This document shows positions 12,301 to 27,200 of a stretch of DNA of 64,000 nucleotides, in pieces. The DNA lies in NCBI GenBank assembly GCA_949316495.1, contig OX439004.1, forward strand, positions 38,632,561 through 38,696,560, written 5' to 3'. The stretch is from Amphiduros pacificus. Taxonomy: Eukaryota; Annelida; Polychaeta; Phyllodocida; Hesionidae. A program made the translations under genes and the position numbers. Numbering within the stretch: position 1 is the stretch's first letter; the number at the start of each line of letters is the position of its first letter. The notes beneath the pieces are model-generated. The model had not been told where the DNA came from, did not search any database, and was given only the letters and a program-made list of their open reading frames with translations.

Positions 12301-15206
12301 TTTGTGAAGATTTAGGAATGTTTGCGGAACCTAATGAAGCAGACTGGCAATGGAACGGGGGATTAGTCTGCTTCAGCCATTGTTAGGCAGATGGGATACA
12401 TTTTTCACTGGTCAGCAGTTGTCTGATTAGTTCTGAACTCTGATTGGATGAAAGAGTCTTGTTATTTATCTTTGCCATGGTGACACAAAGTGGCCAATGG
12501 CAGGCAGGATTGAGGCCTTACCTGTATGGAGCCAGGTAGCAGTCTCGCAGCCAGTATATTGCTTAATTCTAAGTGGTTGTTATGAAGCTTTGTTTAATCA
12601 GGTATCCCCTGGAGGCAGGTGACCAGTGTTTACACAGTAACACAATAGACAAGTCCTCTCATACACGTTGTGGGCATATTTACTTGACAAGTTTGCACAA
12701 TTTTGCAAATTGATTGAACAACCAATCAGAATTCAGCTTGTCATGTGACCAGTCTTATCAAAGCTTTCAGTTGTCATGGTAACCAGGAAATTACAACAAC
12801 AAGCAGATTGTTGAGACCAAGATTTATGACAGAACAAAAGAATATTAATGTTACTAATATGGCCTCGCTGTGCAAATGGAGCTGCAGATTTGCTCCCATA
12901 AATTACAACTTAACTTTGTGGCAGGAAAGCAGACCATCCAAGTCTCTGTGATGTGTGACAAATTAAAAGTTTGTACAAATTTCATGCGTCATCTTAACCA
13001 CCTCGGCTCTCATCACAAAATATGACTTCCTTCCTTCCTTTTAAGCAGTGGCCATTGCTCATTCCCTGCGGGATCAGCCCACTGTACTAAACCTTTATGG
13101 TAGCATCTCACATAAAAGAGCCCCAAGATAACCGCGCTGCTTTTATGCATTATGTTATCAGCACAATGTGTGAGTGGATGATGCATGCTCATGTGCTCAA
13201 ATCTCCTACATGACACCTATTCTATGGGAAGGAAGTCAGTTGCCAAGCTCAAGCTCACAAAGTCTGCATGCTGTGAGTGTTCGGCCAATATTTATTCAGC
13301 CAATATTTATTGAACATTATTTGTGTGCTGAAAGGTCATCCATTTTGCTGAGATATTGGTGAAATGAGTAGAAAAAAAGAGATATCTGAATATAGAACGA
13401 GGTATTTATTATACAGTTGATAAAAAGATTGACCTTTAATTCACATGAGCATGAACTGCTAACATTTAAGAGATACAGGTAGAAAACGCTCATAGAAAAC
13501 ATCCTCCTAATGGATGGTTTAGGTTTGATGGGGAAAAGTTTTTGGTGAAGCAGGAAGAGCTGATGATAATGAATTTGTTGGATAAGAGGCTTTAAGCACT
13601 TACAAACCACAAGAAAGAGAAATATTACAAGCCCCATATGCTTCAAAGTTGCTGGTAAAATGGGTTAAAAGCAAGGTAAACATACAAGGCTGAGGAGCCA
13701 GGTGACGCTTTCTCAGGATGAGTTGAACACCCAGTACACCTTTTTATTTTGGGCCATACTTTAATGATCTGTGTAAAGTACATGTGGCATTTTGACAGTT
13801 TGTGATAAGTTTTACTGCAAATATAGCTTTGTGCCCTCATTTTTTTTATGGATTTGAATGTTATTTGTGTATTTCTAGTTGGAGGGAGAGAGCTTGCAGT
13901 ATGCCAGCCAGATCTTGGACAGGGCGGTGTCACAGGTGGAAGTGTTGGCCAACTTGATCAAACAACAACTGGACAATTCCATCATATCCCTGGCACTAGA
14001 GGGCACTGCTAACATCCTGGCAGCAGTGGCGACACCACTTGTGGCACAGAACTTGGAAGAAACAGTCACAGAAAGTCGGTATGCAGCTCGCTTGGAAAAC
14101 GTGGAGCCGCCGGAGAGTCCAACCGAGAAGGTCGTCTCCCTGTCTCGTAATGCTATACACGCTCTGCTCAAGGTAAAGACCTGTATAATATCTCTATATA
14201 TGGTATAATGGATTTTTTTTTACTTTTTTAAAAACATTTTACATTTTCATTAGGCATCAGAATTGATTTAGTTTTTATTAAAAACACCTGTATAATATTT
14301 ATGTTTTTGTCTGTTGCAGACTGAATTGCAGTTCAAAGTCATGGGAGAAGAACCTTACAAAAAGGACACTCCCTTTTTGTACACAGAAGCAGGACGGTAC
14401 AGAACCTCAGAAAACCCCAAACTTGAGTCCCAAGCAGTCAGGTTCCATTTGCCTAACAACATGAAAGAATTGCTGGACAAGAATTCTGTGGTGAGAAGTT
14501 CAGGAGCTCAGATCACATCTCCCCAAGATTGCTTCGAAAGTCACCTCGTCAATTTCAAGAGAAATCCCTATCTCTACGGACCAGACAAGGACATTAAGGT
14601 AAGCTTACATTTTTTCTCTTCTATTCTGCTCAAAGATTACATGAAATTTATTCATGGAGGTGTGAAGGTCATTTGTTGATGACAATATATGTTTTGTGAA
14701 GGTCATTTGTTGATGACAATATATGTTTTGTGAAGGTCATTTGTTGATGACGATATATGTTTTGTGAAGATCATTTGTTGATGACAATATATGTTTTGTG
14801 AAGGCCCATTAGTTGATAAAAATAAATGTTTTTGTACAGAGTATGGGTTAAGCTCACAGACAATTCTCTGTTTGATAGTGTAGATTGAAGAAAAATGAGG
14901 TAATGTGAGGAAATATATAATAAAATATAGAAGAAGGAAAGGGATTTCCCTGACTAAGCTGGCCTATAGGCAAGGTTTGCTGAGCCAGGCTGGGGCCTCC
15001 CAAGTCATAATGCATTTGTCAGAACATCCCATAAAACGATAAGTGGTCGTTTATAGTTTTATGGTGGGACATCGAGGCAATAATGGCAGATTGAGTCATA
15101 ACATACAATTTCATAAAGCGCAGTGTTCTGTCGGTGCTGTCTGGCTAATACAGTAAGTGCACTAGCAAAATGGCATAGTGCCCTGTAACTTGCTATTATG
15201 GTTGGG

Positions 15207-15292
<86 letters not shown>

Positions 15293-18200
15293 GCAAAGTG
15301 GTGCAATATCAGCCCAGGGAGAGGGCCACACAAAAGGAAACACATATGAGAGATGTGTATGGTAAAGTTTGTCATCTTTGTTGATTTAATAATACTAGTG
15401 TCCAGCAACATAGTCAATTATCTTGTTAAAATATGAGCATTTTCATGGTATTAATGTATTATGGGAAATATACTCTGTCATCAGTTACTTTAATGAAACA
15501 CTGTAGAATAGCATCAGCAGTTATATTATTTAAAATTTCAACCAAGTTCAATAAATCACAAGGTCTAGAAGTGAACCTACATATATTTGATATATCAAGC
15601 ATTTTGATGGGAAAGGATATTAATAGTTCCGAATAGGAGAAATGAGAATGTCTTCATACCTGATTTGGCATTTGGTGGTGGATGGTTTGTGAGGTTTAGT
15701 ATTCAGAGCACAGGGCACTCTGCCTGCTCACCGCAGCCGTGTTCACGCTCACCACTCAGCGGTACCGCATTAATGCATCTGCCACTGCAATATTTGACGA
15801 ACGGATATTACAGCCAGAGCCACTTCCTTATGAATATTCATCAAGTGTCTTTTACCCATTCCAATCACTGCTGAGTTTCCTGCTGTGTGAATATATTGAA
15901 TACTATTATGCAATAATGCAGTATTCAGAGAAAATTATGAGTTTTGACCATTTTCCTTCTTTAATTTATATATGTTTATGTGTCTTTATTTTTATATCTG
16001 AATAGGTGAAATAAATGGAAATATTTGGAAAAGATTCTTCCACAGTTGTTTGGTCAAAGACTGGGAGATTATTTTATTTACATAGTGAGCTATGTCTTCT
16101 GCATTGTTCTCATTCAAATGTGATGTGGACATCAAATAAAACATAAATCAAATAGTTAACTAAGCTTCACTCCCCTCACAGAAGGGGACTGAGAGAGCAG
16201 TTAGAGCTCATCCCAGAGAGCAATAAACGCTCATCATAGATATTCATATATACATGATACAGACTAAGAGCCATACAAAAGATGGGGGTTCAGTGACAGG
16301 GTAATTATCACACCTTTTTCTGGGAATGATATGCATTGTTTTGACTGTGTCGGCATTTGATATCTAGGTTCTTTTGCGGAAGAGGCAAGCAAAACAGAAT
16401 GGTAGTCAGTGGGTGGGACTTTCATAAATAACTTGGGGAATTTCAAGAATGGGAAGTGTGCAAAAATGGTATAATTTTAAATACTGTCCCAATCCCTGTA
16501 TGGACCCTCACATTATAAAAAGTTTTTTAAGGGATGGAAACAGTTACAGCAAATAGGAGATTACTAAGAAAGATCAGTTTCATAATGAAATAATAGGGTT
16601 GTTTGAGTTCTTATGCCTTTGTTTTAAATATTCATGAAATGTCAAGCCAAATTTTCTTGTTTTACATGAGATAACATTGTGAATTGGTTGTAGAAAATGA
16701 CACTATGAATATTCATGAGGTCACAGCATTTCATCAACTCATCTCTTCATGTTAATTTCGATGACATCCTGATAAAGAATGTCAATCTCTTTTCACGAGA
16801 ATTAGAAGTTCCCATTTGAAAAATTTATTGCTTTGTCTCAAAACAAATAAATCTTAAAGCAGATGAAAGAAACAAGAAGGAAACGCTTTGGCTAACATTT
16901 CTGTGATGCTGTTTAAACAAACATCTTGTTGAAATGATAGATTCCTTTCAAAGATAAATTCCATTTGAATAGGCTCTGTGAGTGAAAAGGAGATGTTTAT
17001 AACATAAGTGAATGTAAATATTCAAACCCAGGGATTCATTAACGTGAAAATAATGGGATCAATATGGAATATTTATGGGAGAGAGATAACTGAAATTAAA
17101 TTTTTGAATGAATGTATTTTCAGGTGCAGACCCAGGTGGCCTCCTTGACGCTGTTCACTTGTGAAGGAGAAGAATTGAATGTGAACAATCTGCCTGATAC
17201 AGATGAAATATACATGGATATTAACCATGAAATCAATTCACAAGAGGTAAGTTTCACACCCTGTTTTTATTTAGCATATGAAAATGAGAAAAACGATTAT
17301 TCATTATGTTAAAGAACAGCAAGGAATCAGTATGTGTGAAAAAAAAATACAAATCATCAAGATTAATTTTGAATCCTCTCGGAAAAAAAAATTTAAAATC
17401 ACACATTGAAATTTGTAATCAGTAGAGATATGATAAATGACAAAGAGACGGGTAGTGACATTGATATGAAGGACAGGGATCTGGCAGAGTGTATTCTAGC
17501 TGGCAAGGGATAGGAGGCTATTACAATATTCCACTGCCCCAGGGGAACTTTGCGGCAGATTCGGTTCTTTCTGCTCTTCATAGTATTGATAAATTTCCCC
17601 CTAATACCGGCTTATCAGTTGCTAGCCTGTAATGCAATACTCCGTGTGTGCGTTTATGATTTGCTATGGCCGAGTTGCTGGTTATATCCTGCAGTAAATG
17701 TAGGATATTGTTATATTTGTCACATCAAAGGAGATGATAATAATCTCCCACAAGAAACGCAAGACAAAGTATTGTGGCCACAGCATTGTGTTATATTTTA
17801 ATACAAGCCTTGCATGATATGAAGCTATTTATAAAAGCGCTCCGATATATATTGCCGAGTCGCACGTTTCACTAAGTGCTTCAGACAATTGACAGTGATT
17901 GATTTCACACAATAACTCCTCTCCTCCAAGCAGGATGAATTTATCAAGAATAGCTTGACCCACAAGCTTTGTTCATATCAAATAGTTCTGTGAACTGCGA
18001 GACTAATGCTGCCCTGAGTTGTAAATTTTACCACCTCTGTTTCCTTTGCATGTTTGGATTCCGTAACTCAAGGTGGGGCTTGGGGGGAGAAAAAAGGAAG
18101 GGAATGAATAATATTTATGATTTTCATTAGGGCTTGATTGATATCGTGTGATGTTACTGGAACATTAATCACCACTGCTGTGCCGCTCTTGGACAGTAAA

Positions 18201-21200
18201 ATCCAGATCCTGAACCCCAGATAAAAATCATACTGAAGCGAATCAACATTTTAAGTCTGATTAAAGCGATAGCTCAAATGGGATGCATTTTCATTTTGGT
18301 GATGGCTCCAGTGGTGTCCTGAAAACACATTTTAACTGTTGCCTGAAATGCAAAATGTTTGTCAATTAAGCAAACGTGTTATCTAGAAATACAGCTTGAA
18401 GTGAAAAAAAGTTAGAAAACGTAATCAACTAAAACATTGAACAGAGTTACATTTTAAGTCTGATATACTAGAAATATTTTAATAAAACATAAGTGCCTAT
18501 CTATATTCACCACAATAAAGTGAAATCTATTTAATTGTAATATGATAAAAAAAGTTGACAAATGTTGTTTGTTTTGCAGAATGCGCAGCTGGAGTGGATT
18601 GGTCTGAACAAACACGAGATGAATACTCATCAGTTCAATGTGACAGGGGACAACGCCAAGCAGTCCCTGCATATCATGATAGAACTCAAGCCTGTCCTGC
18701 AAGGCAGACTCTTCCCCATCGCTGTCCTGCTCAGGTGAGACATCTGCAATCAAATATAGATTTTGTTATAGAATTTGGTAGCAGCATTATGAGGTCTAGC
18801 ATTCCATTGATTCTTTCTGTGATGATCTGGCCAACAAAGTTTAGATTTGTATTTTGTTTGAGTATGATGCTTTAGAGTAGATTGTCAAATGTCAAGAGAA
18901 ATAACAGGATGTTAACTCTAACACTGAGATATGTAGAATCGGTCATGAGTAGCGACATCTAGGTTGCCATCTAGTGGCAGAATCAAATTGCCCCCTGGTG
19001 GCCAAAGTTGGTGAGATGGTGTGTCTGCCTGATATGCCTGAAATTTTAGCTCAAACCTGTCAATGGCTAGGTGAGCAAAGTTTCAGGTGTGTTGGTTGGA
19101 TTACGAGTCAACAGATTACAAAAATGGGAACCTTAAAGATATATGATACAACATTGTTGTCAGCTTGCTGTGGAGAACCAAACTCAAATGTAATATATAT
19201 ATCAAAAATTAAAAAATCACGCATAGAAGATATGTCATTATAGAAATGGCTTCATGGAAAATGATCGACATGTTTTGCTACATTTGGCTCATGCAAAGGA
19301 AAAAAATGATCAATAAACTGTGAGACATATTGACCGACTCACAGCTGGTATAGGCAATTTCTGCTGAAACTAACGACCAAGATCAACAAAACATAAGAAA
19401 TGGTTTTCTTGTGATATTATTTTGCTTGGTGCAGACAAACACTGGCCTAGCATGGAGTTAGGATTGTCCCTGACTCCCCGACATAGAAGCATAATAGATT
19501 GGAAAATTAAGTTTTCTACTGAGGCGTTCAAGGCTATTTTTCAGTTGCATCCTGACATGGTGCCTGCAGCATCACGGTATCCAAGAATATTTATCTTTGA
19601 TTCACTGGCAGTGTTACCATTTTAAAAAAATCAATGATCCCCTCAATAATATTTGGGAGCACTTGTGTTGGGCGGGAGGGTTTGTTGCAGCTCGCAATGT
19701 GGTCTTCATTGTCATACTTGAAATAGAAAAAAACCACTCTGGACTCTGCACAGGCAGACACAAGTCGGGAGAGATTTATTCTGAGCAGACTGACAATTTC
19801 CTGGATGGCTTCATGTCCCAAATTCTGCAAATTGAAAAGAAAGCTAAACCTTCTCAGTGCAGGACAAAATTGGATTGTTAATGTATTCAAGATGACATCC
19901 ATTTGCAAACAGATAGATTTCAAAATGGAATTTTTAGATGTTTTACAAATAGGAAAAAAAATGCAAAAACAGGTATATATTAAACAAACATGGGTCATTA
20001 TGTGACTATAAAGATACAATGAGAAACTTTGTTGATCTTTTGGATAGAAAGAGCATACATAGTTGACACTGATTGGTCCAGTGGCCAAAGAGCTAATCAA
20101 GAAAAGATGGCACAGTTCCCGGAATGCAGGACAAATTCAATTGAGTGCATTAGGCCCTTGTAAAAATTGGATTTGTGCCACGTGGTGATGAGCCCCATTG
20201 ATTGTGGTGTTCACAGCCCCCTTTATTGATCTCCACGTGATCTACAAACCTCATTACCTTGACCACACACAGAGTGTACCTGGCTCATCTGACCACCTCA
20301 AAACTCCCAACAGATGGCGCTTATCTCATCTCCCCAAACATTCCTCATCTGACCACTTCAAACATGGTTTATCTGACCACTTCAAACAAGGTTTATCTGA
20401 CCACTTCAAACATGGTTTATCTGACCACTTCAAACAAGGTTTATCTGACCACTTCAATGTTTGTTATATGTTTTTACCATTCCACTAATTGCCTTGACAA
20501 GACAACCATGAAAAACATTATCCCGATATTTCCATAATGTACTGATATAAACACTTCTGTTATCCGACCTTGGGCAGGACCTTACTTTTACTATGTGTAA
20601 TTCTAGGTCATCTAGGTCATCCTGATCTTAGAAGCAGCTCATCTGATCTGCTCCCTTCTACCAGCCCCTTCCTTCTCTGTCTGTCCAATTTCCACTTGTC
20701 TCATATGAGCGTGTACAGACCAGGCTCATCTTGACAATTCCAGAACCACAGTATTATGCTTAGATAAAAGTCACATTTCATGATTTACAAAATGTTCTAT
20801 AATTCACAAAAATACCGTCAGGTTGTTATTGTAATTACTTTTAATTCTAAAAGGTCCACCTCTCCAGGCACTCAAAAAAACATAAATCTATCCTTATTTT
20901 AGAAACAAGCTATTTGTAAGGTCATTCCTAAAAACTTTGATCCTCAGGCTGAAGATAGACCTTGCCCTGCCCATAGTGAGGTCAGAGTGTTTGATGCCAG
21001 AACCATGGTCCTGCTATCTGGTGGAGATGCAGACTCCGATTGCTCATGCCAAACGAAACCTTTGCAGTCTGTACAGTCTTGACAAAATTACATAGAGAAC
21101 TCTCTGAAGACCGACCGACCTGGCCGGCCTGTCACACACAAAAACAAATAAAGCCCAATAAATCTCCCAGCTTTAAAAGCAATTTTCTTAAAACTAGCAG

Positions 21201-24200
21201 AAGACATGAGGGAGAGTTGTTCAAGACTAATTTTAACCAGATGAAAGTCTGTGGGGGTTTCTGTCACGTTTTCAGGGTGATATTTTTGCCTGTGTGCCAC
21301 AGCTTTAGGGAGGTTTTTTGCTGATATCATTACAGTCTCACGTCGTTCAATGTTGGAAACTTGAAGATAGGGTCAGGTCGGTTTGCAATCGATTTTAGTA
21401 TCATTAAAATATCTGCCCATCGGTGTCTGTGTTTGGTCCAGGGACCCCTACTCAGGAGCAAAAGTGCCACACGACACGGCTAACACACCAGAAAACGCCT
21501 TGTTTCAAATTAAGTTTTAATCCTCGTGAGAATGTCTGGTAGTCTGATAACATTAAGGAAATTTGCCTCATACCAGCATACAACCCATACTTATCCCCTC
21601 CAAATGGGCGCTTTTAGTTGGCACTGTGCAGGTCTACTTAAGACGCACTTATCATGTGGGAGGTAACAAAAACTAGCATACTGATCTACCGACTAACAAG
21701 AAAGTGGTCATCAAATTTGAATGTTGTTTGTAACAGTATACGTGACACACCAATGCAGACAAAATGCTGTTATAGATTGTTGAAGAAATTGATGAATATT
21801 AAATCAAAAGGCAAACGACAAAAGGCAAAAGTAAGAGGGAAAACTATCGAATGCAATTTGGCTACACGCCCGTAATGCTACAAGTAGGTATTCATCAATA
21901 TTATTGCCTAGAAAAACAGCCAGCACAATATTTCCTCATATTGAACCATTTAACTAAAGCATGATGAAATTGCCAGGCAGCCGACATTGTGAAGTCTGCA
22001 GTATTTGCCTGGAAGAGCGCATAAGTGGACAGGCAGACGGACCAGATTGATTTTTCACCAACCAGCTTGCAAGGGATGGTACATTGCAGAGTAGGTTTTT
22101 GCTGTGGTCCCACTATTGGTCAGATCAATCTCCCAGCATGCCTTTGAAGTACACAATACCATGGCAACAGTGGAAGGTCATATGACCTTTCTGACAGACA
22201 ATGCCATCATGTTTTTTTGACTGGAGACAAATAGAACGCGGAGGTCATGTTAATTTTACAGCCTTCAATGCAAAGGTCTGTCGCTAAAGGTGGTCCATAT
22301 TTCACAATTGGATGTCTTGAAGAAAATTTAGATGGGACCGATAGAAATAAAGCAGCAAAATCTGATTGGTCTGGATGGGAGAGTCTGTGAGAGTAGTTAA
22401 ACTTGAATGGCTTGGGAAAATTGGATGGGTATCCGAACAGAGGAAGATTACTTGGAGGGGAAGCGACCTTTGATCACCCGCGTATATGCCAAAACCAATC
22501 CAATGCACCTTTAGTCATCAAACATTTGCTGATTGTTATCCCGTTGAAGTAAATTGAGATCAAAACTTCACAAATAGTGGTTGACTTTAACAATTTGGAG
22601 GTTGCTGTAAAAAACATGGAGGGTTGTCTCGACACATAAAAATCAAGTTGCTTGAAGGAACATTGAGCTATGGGCAGAAAATTATGTGGCTAGTTGAGTT
22701 TGTTAAATAATTGATGATAAGGTAACCCCCCCCAGCATCGAATGACTTTTGACCTTGCTTGGACCTGACTCTTGGCCTTGACTGTAAGTGACACCTGGTG
22801 AGTGTTTCAGAAAGGAATATGAGTCATGCCCTGTTGACCTGTAAGACTGTAGCCTTGTGACCTTGGGCTGTGACCTCCTGACATCTGCATTGTAAAGGAA
22901 GTGCAAGTTCATTACAGTTGGGAGGGTTTGTTTTTTGATAAGCTTGGTAATTGAGGTTGACACCAGAGAGTGGATTGGTTTTTGTGAAGTGGAGACGGAG
23001 GTCATTGAAAATGCTGGCAGCCCAAGAAGCAGGGAGAAAGGTCACAGTAACATGGAGGCTAGATTTGCCTGCTGTAAGGGAAAAGGCAACTTTATTGAAT
23101 TGGTCAGCCGGGAGCAAGAGAACATTACATGACAGCCACACTCTGTTGATTTAATGGAATGCTAGTACCTCGCAGACAAAATGCTTTGTTTTTATCATCA
23201 CCAACAGAAAAACCAAAAATAGTTCTTCTTTGGCAAACTGCATGTGAAGCAAGTTTGAAGACTGTATGTGTTTTGTATTGCAGTGCTGATAGTCCACCCA
23301 CCCCTGAGCAGTTCTTCTACCGTGAGGAGTTTGCAGCTGGCAACAACCATCTGCAGGTCTACGTTGAACCCTATACCTTACAAGGTACATACAGATAAAC
23401 CTACTTCATCATATTGTATTACACTTGGTTTGAAAAAAAAAAGAGATTTGATAAAAAAATATATTTTTCTATTTTTTTTATTTGAATTTGATGTTTCATA
23501 CTTGATGTTAGATTGCAGATTATTTGTGGTGCCACCTAGTGGAAAGTTTTGCAGTTTTATTAAAATATTTTTTTTTCTTCAGTTGGCACCGAGTATTACC
23601 TGGGCCTCACAGATGTGTACTTCAACAAAGGTCGTCCCCGGGAGGGTGAGGTCAGGGAGCGTGAATACCGGCTGTGGATGTGGTGGGGAGAGTGCATATA
23701 TTGGGACGAGACCGACGACTACTGGGCGTCACAGGGGTGTCACATGATGCAGAGTTCCTCCTACAACCAGGCACACTGCTCCTGTAATCACCTGACCTCC
23801 TTCAGTGCAAGGTTCTCCCTCACCCCAAACAAAATACAAATCACCAACGTAGAGGAGTTCTTTGAGTAAGTACAATACTTCTACTATTTAATTAGGTAGG
23901 AAACAAGTGGTAAAGTTGTGTTTTATATTTTTGCTTTGAATCATTGAAATCAATGAAGAATGTAAAATAACATTTATTTTTCATGTTTTTAGTCTGCACG
24001 AGAACCCGGTAACGTTTGCATTGATAGCGTCAGTGCTGACTGTGTATCTGGTTCTGATAGTGATATGCATCAAGCTAGACAAGCATGACAGCATGAAGGG
24101 TTCCATTGTGCACCTCATTGACAACAACCCCATAGATCAACAGACCTACATCGTTACCTTGGAAACTGGCTTCCGCTATGGAGCTGGCACAACTGCCAAG

Positions 24201-27200
24201 GTAAAAAAAATACTTATATTTGTGTTTATTGCAAGATTTTGTAATGCAATTTATTCTCTAGAGCAAAAGGGTTTTGTTTTTTTTGGTAAGAAACAATTTA
24301 ATTTGGGGCAAATGTTCATATTACATTTATTTTTTTCTAGGTGAGCCTGGTTTTGCATGGTGAGGACGGAATGTCAGAAACCAGAGAATTAGTCAGTGAA
24401 TCTGGACAACCTTTGTTTGAACGGAACTCAAGAGATGCCTTCATCCTGACGTAAGTTAGGATTTTCTTTAAAATGATCTGGAATCCAACGATTATGTGAC
24501 ATTTGATTTTTTTTTTGTATGCTGCCAAGACTTATAATGGTTGTGTCCTTGAAGGTTCCCGGACAGTCTGGGTCCAATCTGGAAGATCCAGCTGTGGCAC
24601 AATAACGTGGGTGTGAACCCCAGCTGGTACCTGAGCCGGGTGACCGTCAAGGACCTCACCACCGGCATCACCTACTACTTTAATAGCGAGAAATGGTTTG
24701 CCGTGGAGGAAGAGGACGGCAAAGTGGAACGAGAGGTCATGGTCACAGAGTCCGGCCTTGGCATGTACAAGGTAAGCCCCTCCACATTACAACACTCACC
24801 AGATGGCGCTCGTCTTCATAGTTATTTGGGCTATCTTTTTTGTTTTTCTTTATTTATTTTTATTCAGAAATTGGAGTATTTTCACTGGTAAAATGTAAAA
24901 ATATCTCAAAGTTGACCTTTTTGCATGACAATTTCACTGCCATTTTTGGGTGACAAAGAACTGTCCCTTCTGTATCATATTAAATTTGTCCTTGTTCCAT
25001 CATTTATGATGTCGCATGATGCATTAGTAGAACCAGAGCAGTCGAGAGAACTAGGGAACCAAATCTGTCCACTGCTGATAAATGGCCCAGTCATTACTAC
25101 TCTAGTGTTTTACAAACATTATCATTCATTTCAATTAGAGGGAAATATTAATTGTGTATTTCTTGATGAGCTGTGTAAACAAGTAATCGCACCATGTATA
25201 TTCAATACAGGGAGCGTGTTTCATTGCCAAAGAATGCAGAATAAATTGGGCCTGCATCAAATTAGGCCAAGGTTGATAGATTAGACTGTATTATAGGGGC
25301 AGGTGTTTATTTTGAAATTAGAAAATGGCGAGTAATATTCTAGTAAATATTTGTTTCATTCCTCGGTGAAGCTGGTTTGCTCATCAACAGAGTATGTATT
25401 GTATTAATGTAGATCATTAGCAAAGCTCAAGGGACCTGATCTGCCATGTGAAATATGGCCGACAAGAAGCAGGGGCACTTTGCAAAATTCATTGAGCAAT
25501 GCTAAAATAATTGGGTGAGAATCAGCTTGGGATTTGAAGCTGTAATGAGGCAAAAAGACGATGAAATGTGCAAGATAATTATAGACTATACGAGTTACAA
25601 ATGCAACCAACAAGAAAGTTTGACACCGTACATTCGTCACTGTCAGGAATACAACACTTGAAATGTTTGGGGTTCACAGTTTAGCTCGCATGTCTCATTG
25701 ATTGCTGTGTGATGTCATTTTGTCAGGTGATGATCATTAACGTTTTTTGATGGATAGTCTGGATGAGAAGACCAATCTTCTATGTGTTTATTCAAGAGGA
25801 AAATTGAAGTCGTTCTCTTCACATATATTTCTAAATTTTACATGTTATAATCCTTCAAACTATGCATCTGTTCATTTTGAAAAGTTCAGCAGGTAAAGTT
25901 ATAGCCTGGCAGAGTGTTTAGATAAGAGTTGAGCACCTGAGTACCACATATTATTTATGAGAAATATTCCTGTTCTATAAGTGAAAAATTGGCAAGCATA
26001 GAATTGAAGAATTAACATTTTTAGACAAATAGTTCACTTTAAAAGCATTGATTTGTGATAAAATTATAGTCGAATGAGTAACAAATCTGGCATTTTGCAT
26101 TAATTTGAAGCCTATTAAAAGCAATTTAAATATTTATAACTGCAAATTACTGCAGCAAATGTGAAAGTTTGAATTATTTATAATCTGACAGTGAGCTGCT
26201 GTGTGTCCGATTGCTCGTCTGAGCTGTAATTAATTAAGTGCTCCCATACATGCCAGGATTAAAATTTAATGATCTGCTTTCCTAACTTTGTCTTCACACG
26301 CGCTGCAATGCAACCTGTGCATCGCGATTTTTATTTTGTTTTATAAGACAAATGTCAAAAGAAATGTCACAAGCAGTGAGAAATTATGCAGCTTTTTATA
26401 TATGATAGAATCTTCAAATTAAGAATAAATTTCTCTTTTTTTAGTGGAAAATAGGCTTCAAACTTGATAAACCCCAAAAATTAAACAATAATTTATTTGT
26501 CTCATATATGTAGAAGCTTTTGACAGACCAGTTTCGCCTCATTTCTTTTATGTGGGGTATTTGAATCAATTTGACAACTTTGATCAAACCCATGTTCTGG
26601 CCATAAAATTACAATTACTGTAATCTGAATAGTAATTAAGACTACAGGAAAAACATGGCTAATGCTTTTTTGTGGTCGTTTTCTCAGCAAGGCGTAAATT
26701 GCACAGACATGTAGACATTTAGATGCATATTGTATAAGTGGCACCAAAATGCATTTAAAGGAAAATTGAATTGCTGATTCTCTGATGTATGGCATAATTT
26801 TTGTAATGAGATTGAAATTTACATGCTAAATGGATGATTTTGCATCAGTACCAGTATATCCTCTGTCAAACTAAGTTGTATAAAATTTGATTCATGGTGG
26901 GATCTTGCTTCTTTTTACAAATTGATCTGAGTGGAAAAGCATTATGACGAATACAAATTTGTGTACATAGCTCGTAATCGTTGAGTGGAAATGATGATAA
27001 AGTGGCCCAATCTTTTTGGCAATTAAAATAAATTTGAGTAGATATTTTAAGTGAAGAGATCTATAGGAAAATTATATATAAAATAAATAAATGTACATAA
27101 ACGTGTATAGTAACAACAAAGATGAATGGCAAAATGCACAGCTCATTGACAGTCGTTATGTAAATCAGTTGACCTTATTATTTAATGAAACAGGTTCTTG

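Larger units (their letters stand above)
14599..17123. other. PKD1 intron 3, 2.5 kb
   Basis: Holds a 34-bp repeat at 14661-14833 and a long GT microsatellite at about 15208-15290. The remainder is AT-rich without supported exons. Confidence 0.85.

Noticed and set aside
15059-15417. Poly-Thr-His and poly-Val-Cys frames
   Set aside because: GT microsatellite translated in different frames.
19591-20100. 169-codon antisense frame in PKD1 intron 5
   Set aside because: AT-rich hydrophobic sequence without a family motif, inside an intron. Length is reachable by chance in this much sequence.
24925-25284. 119-codon + strand frame in PKD1 intron 10
   Set aside because: No domain and no flanking splice signals that keep the PKD1 frame.
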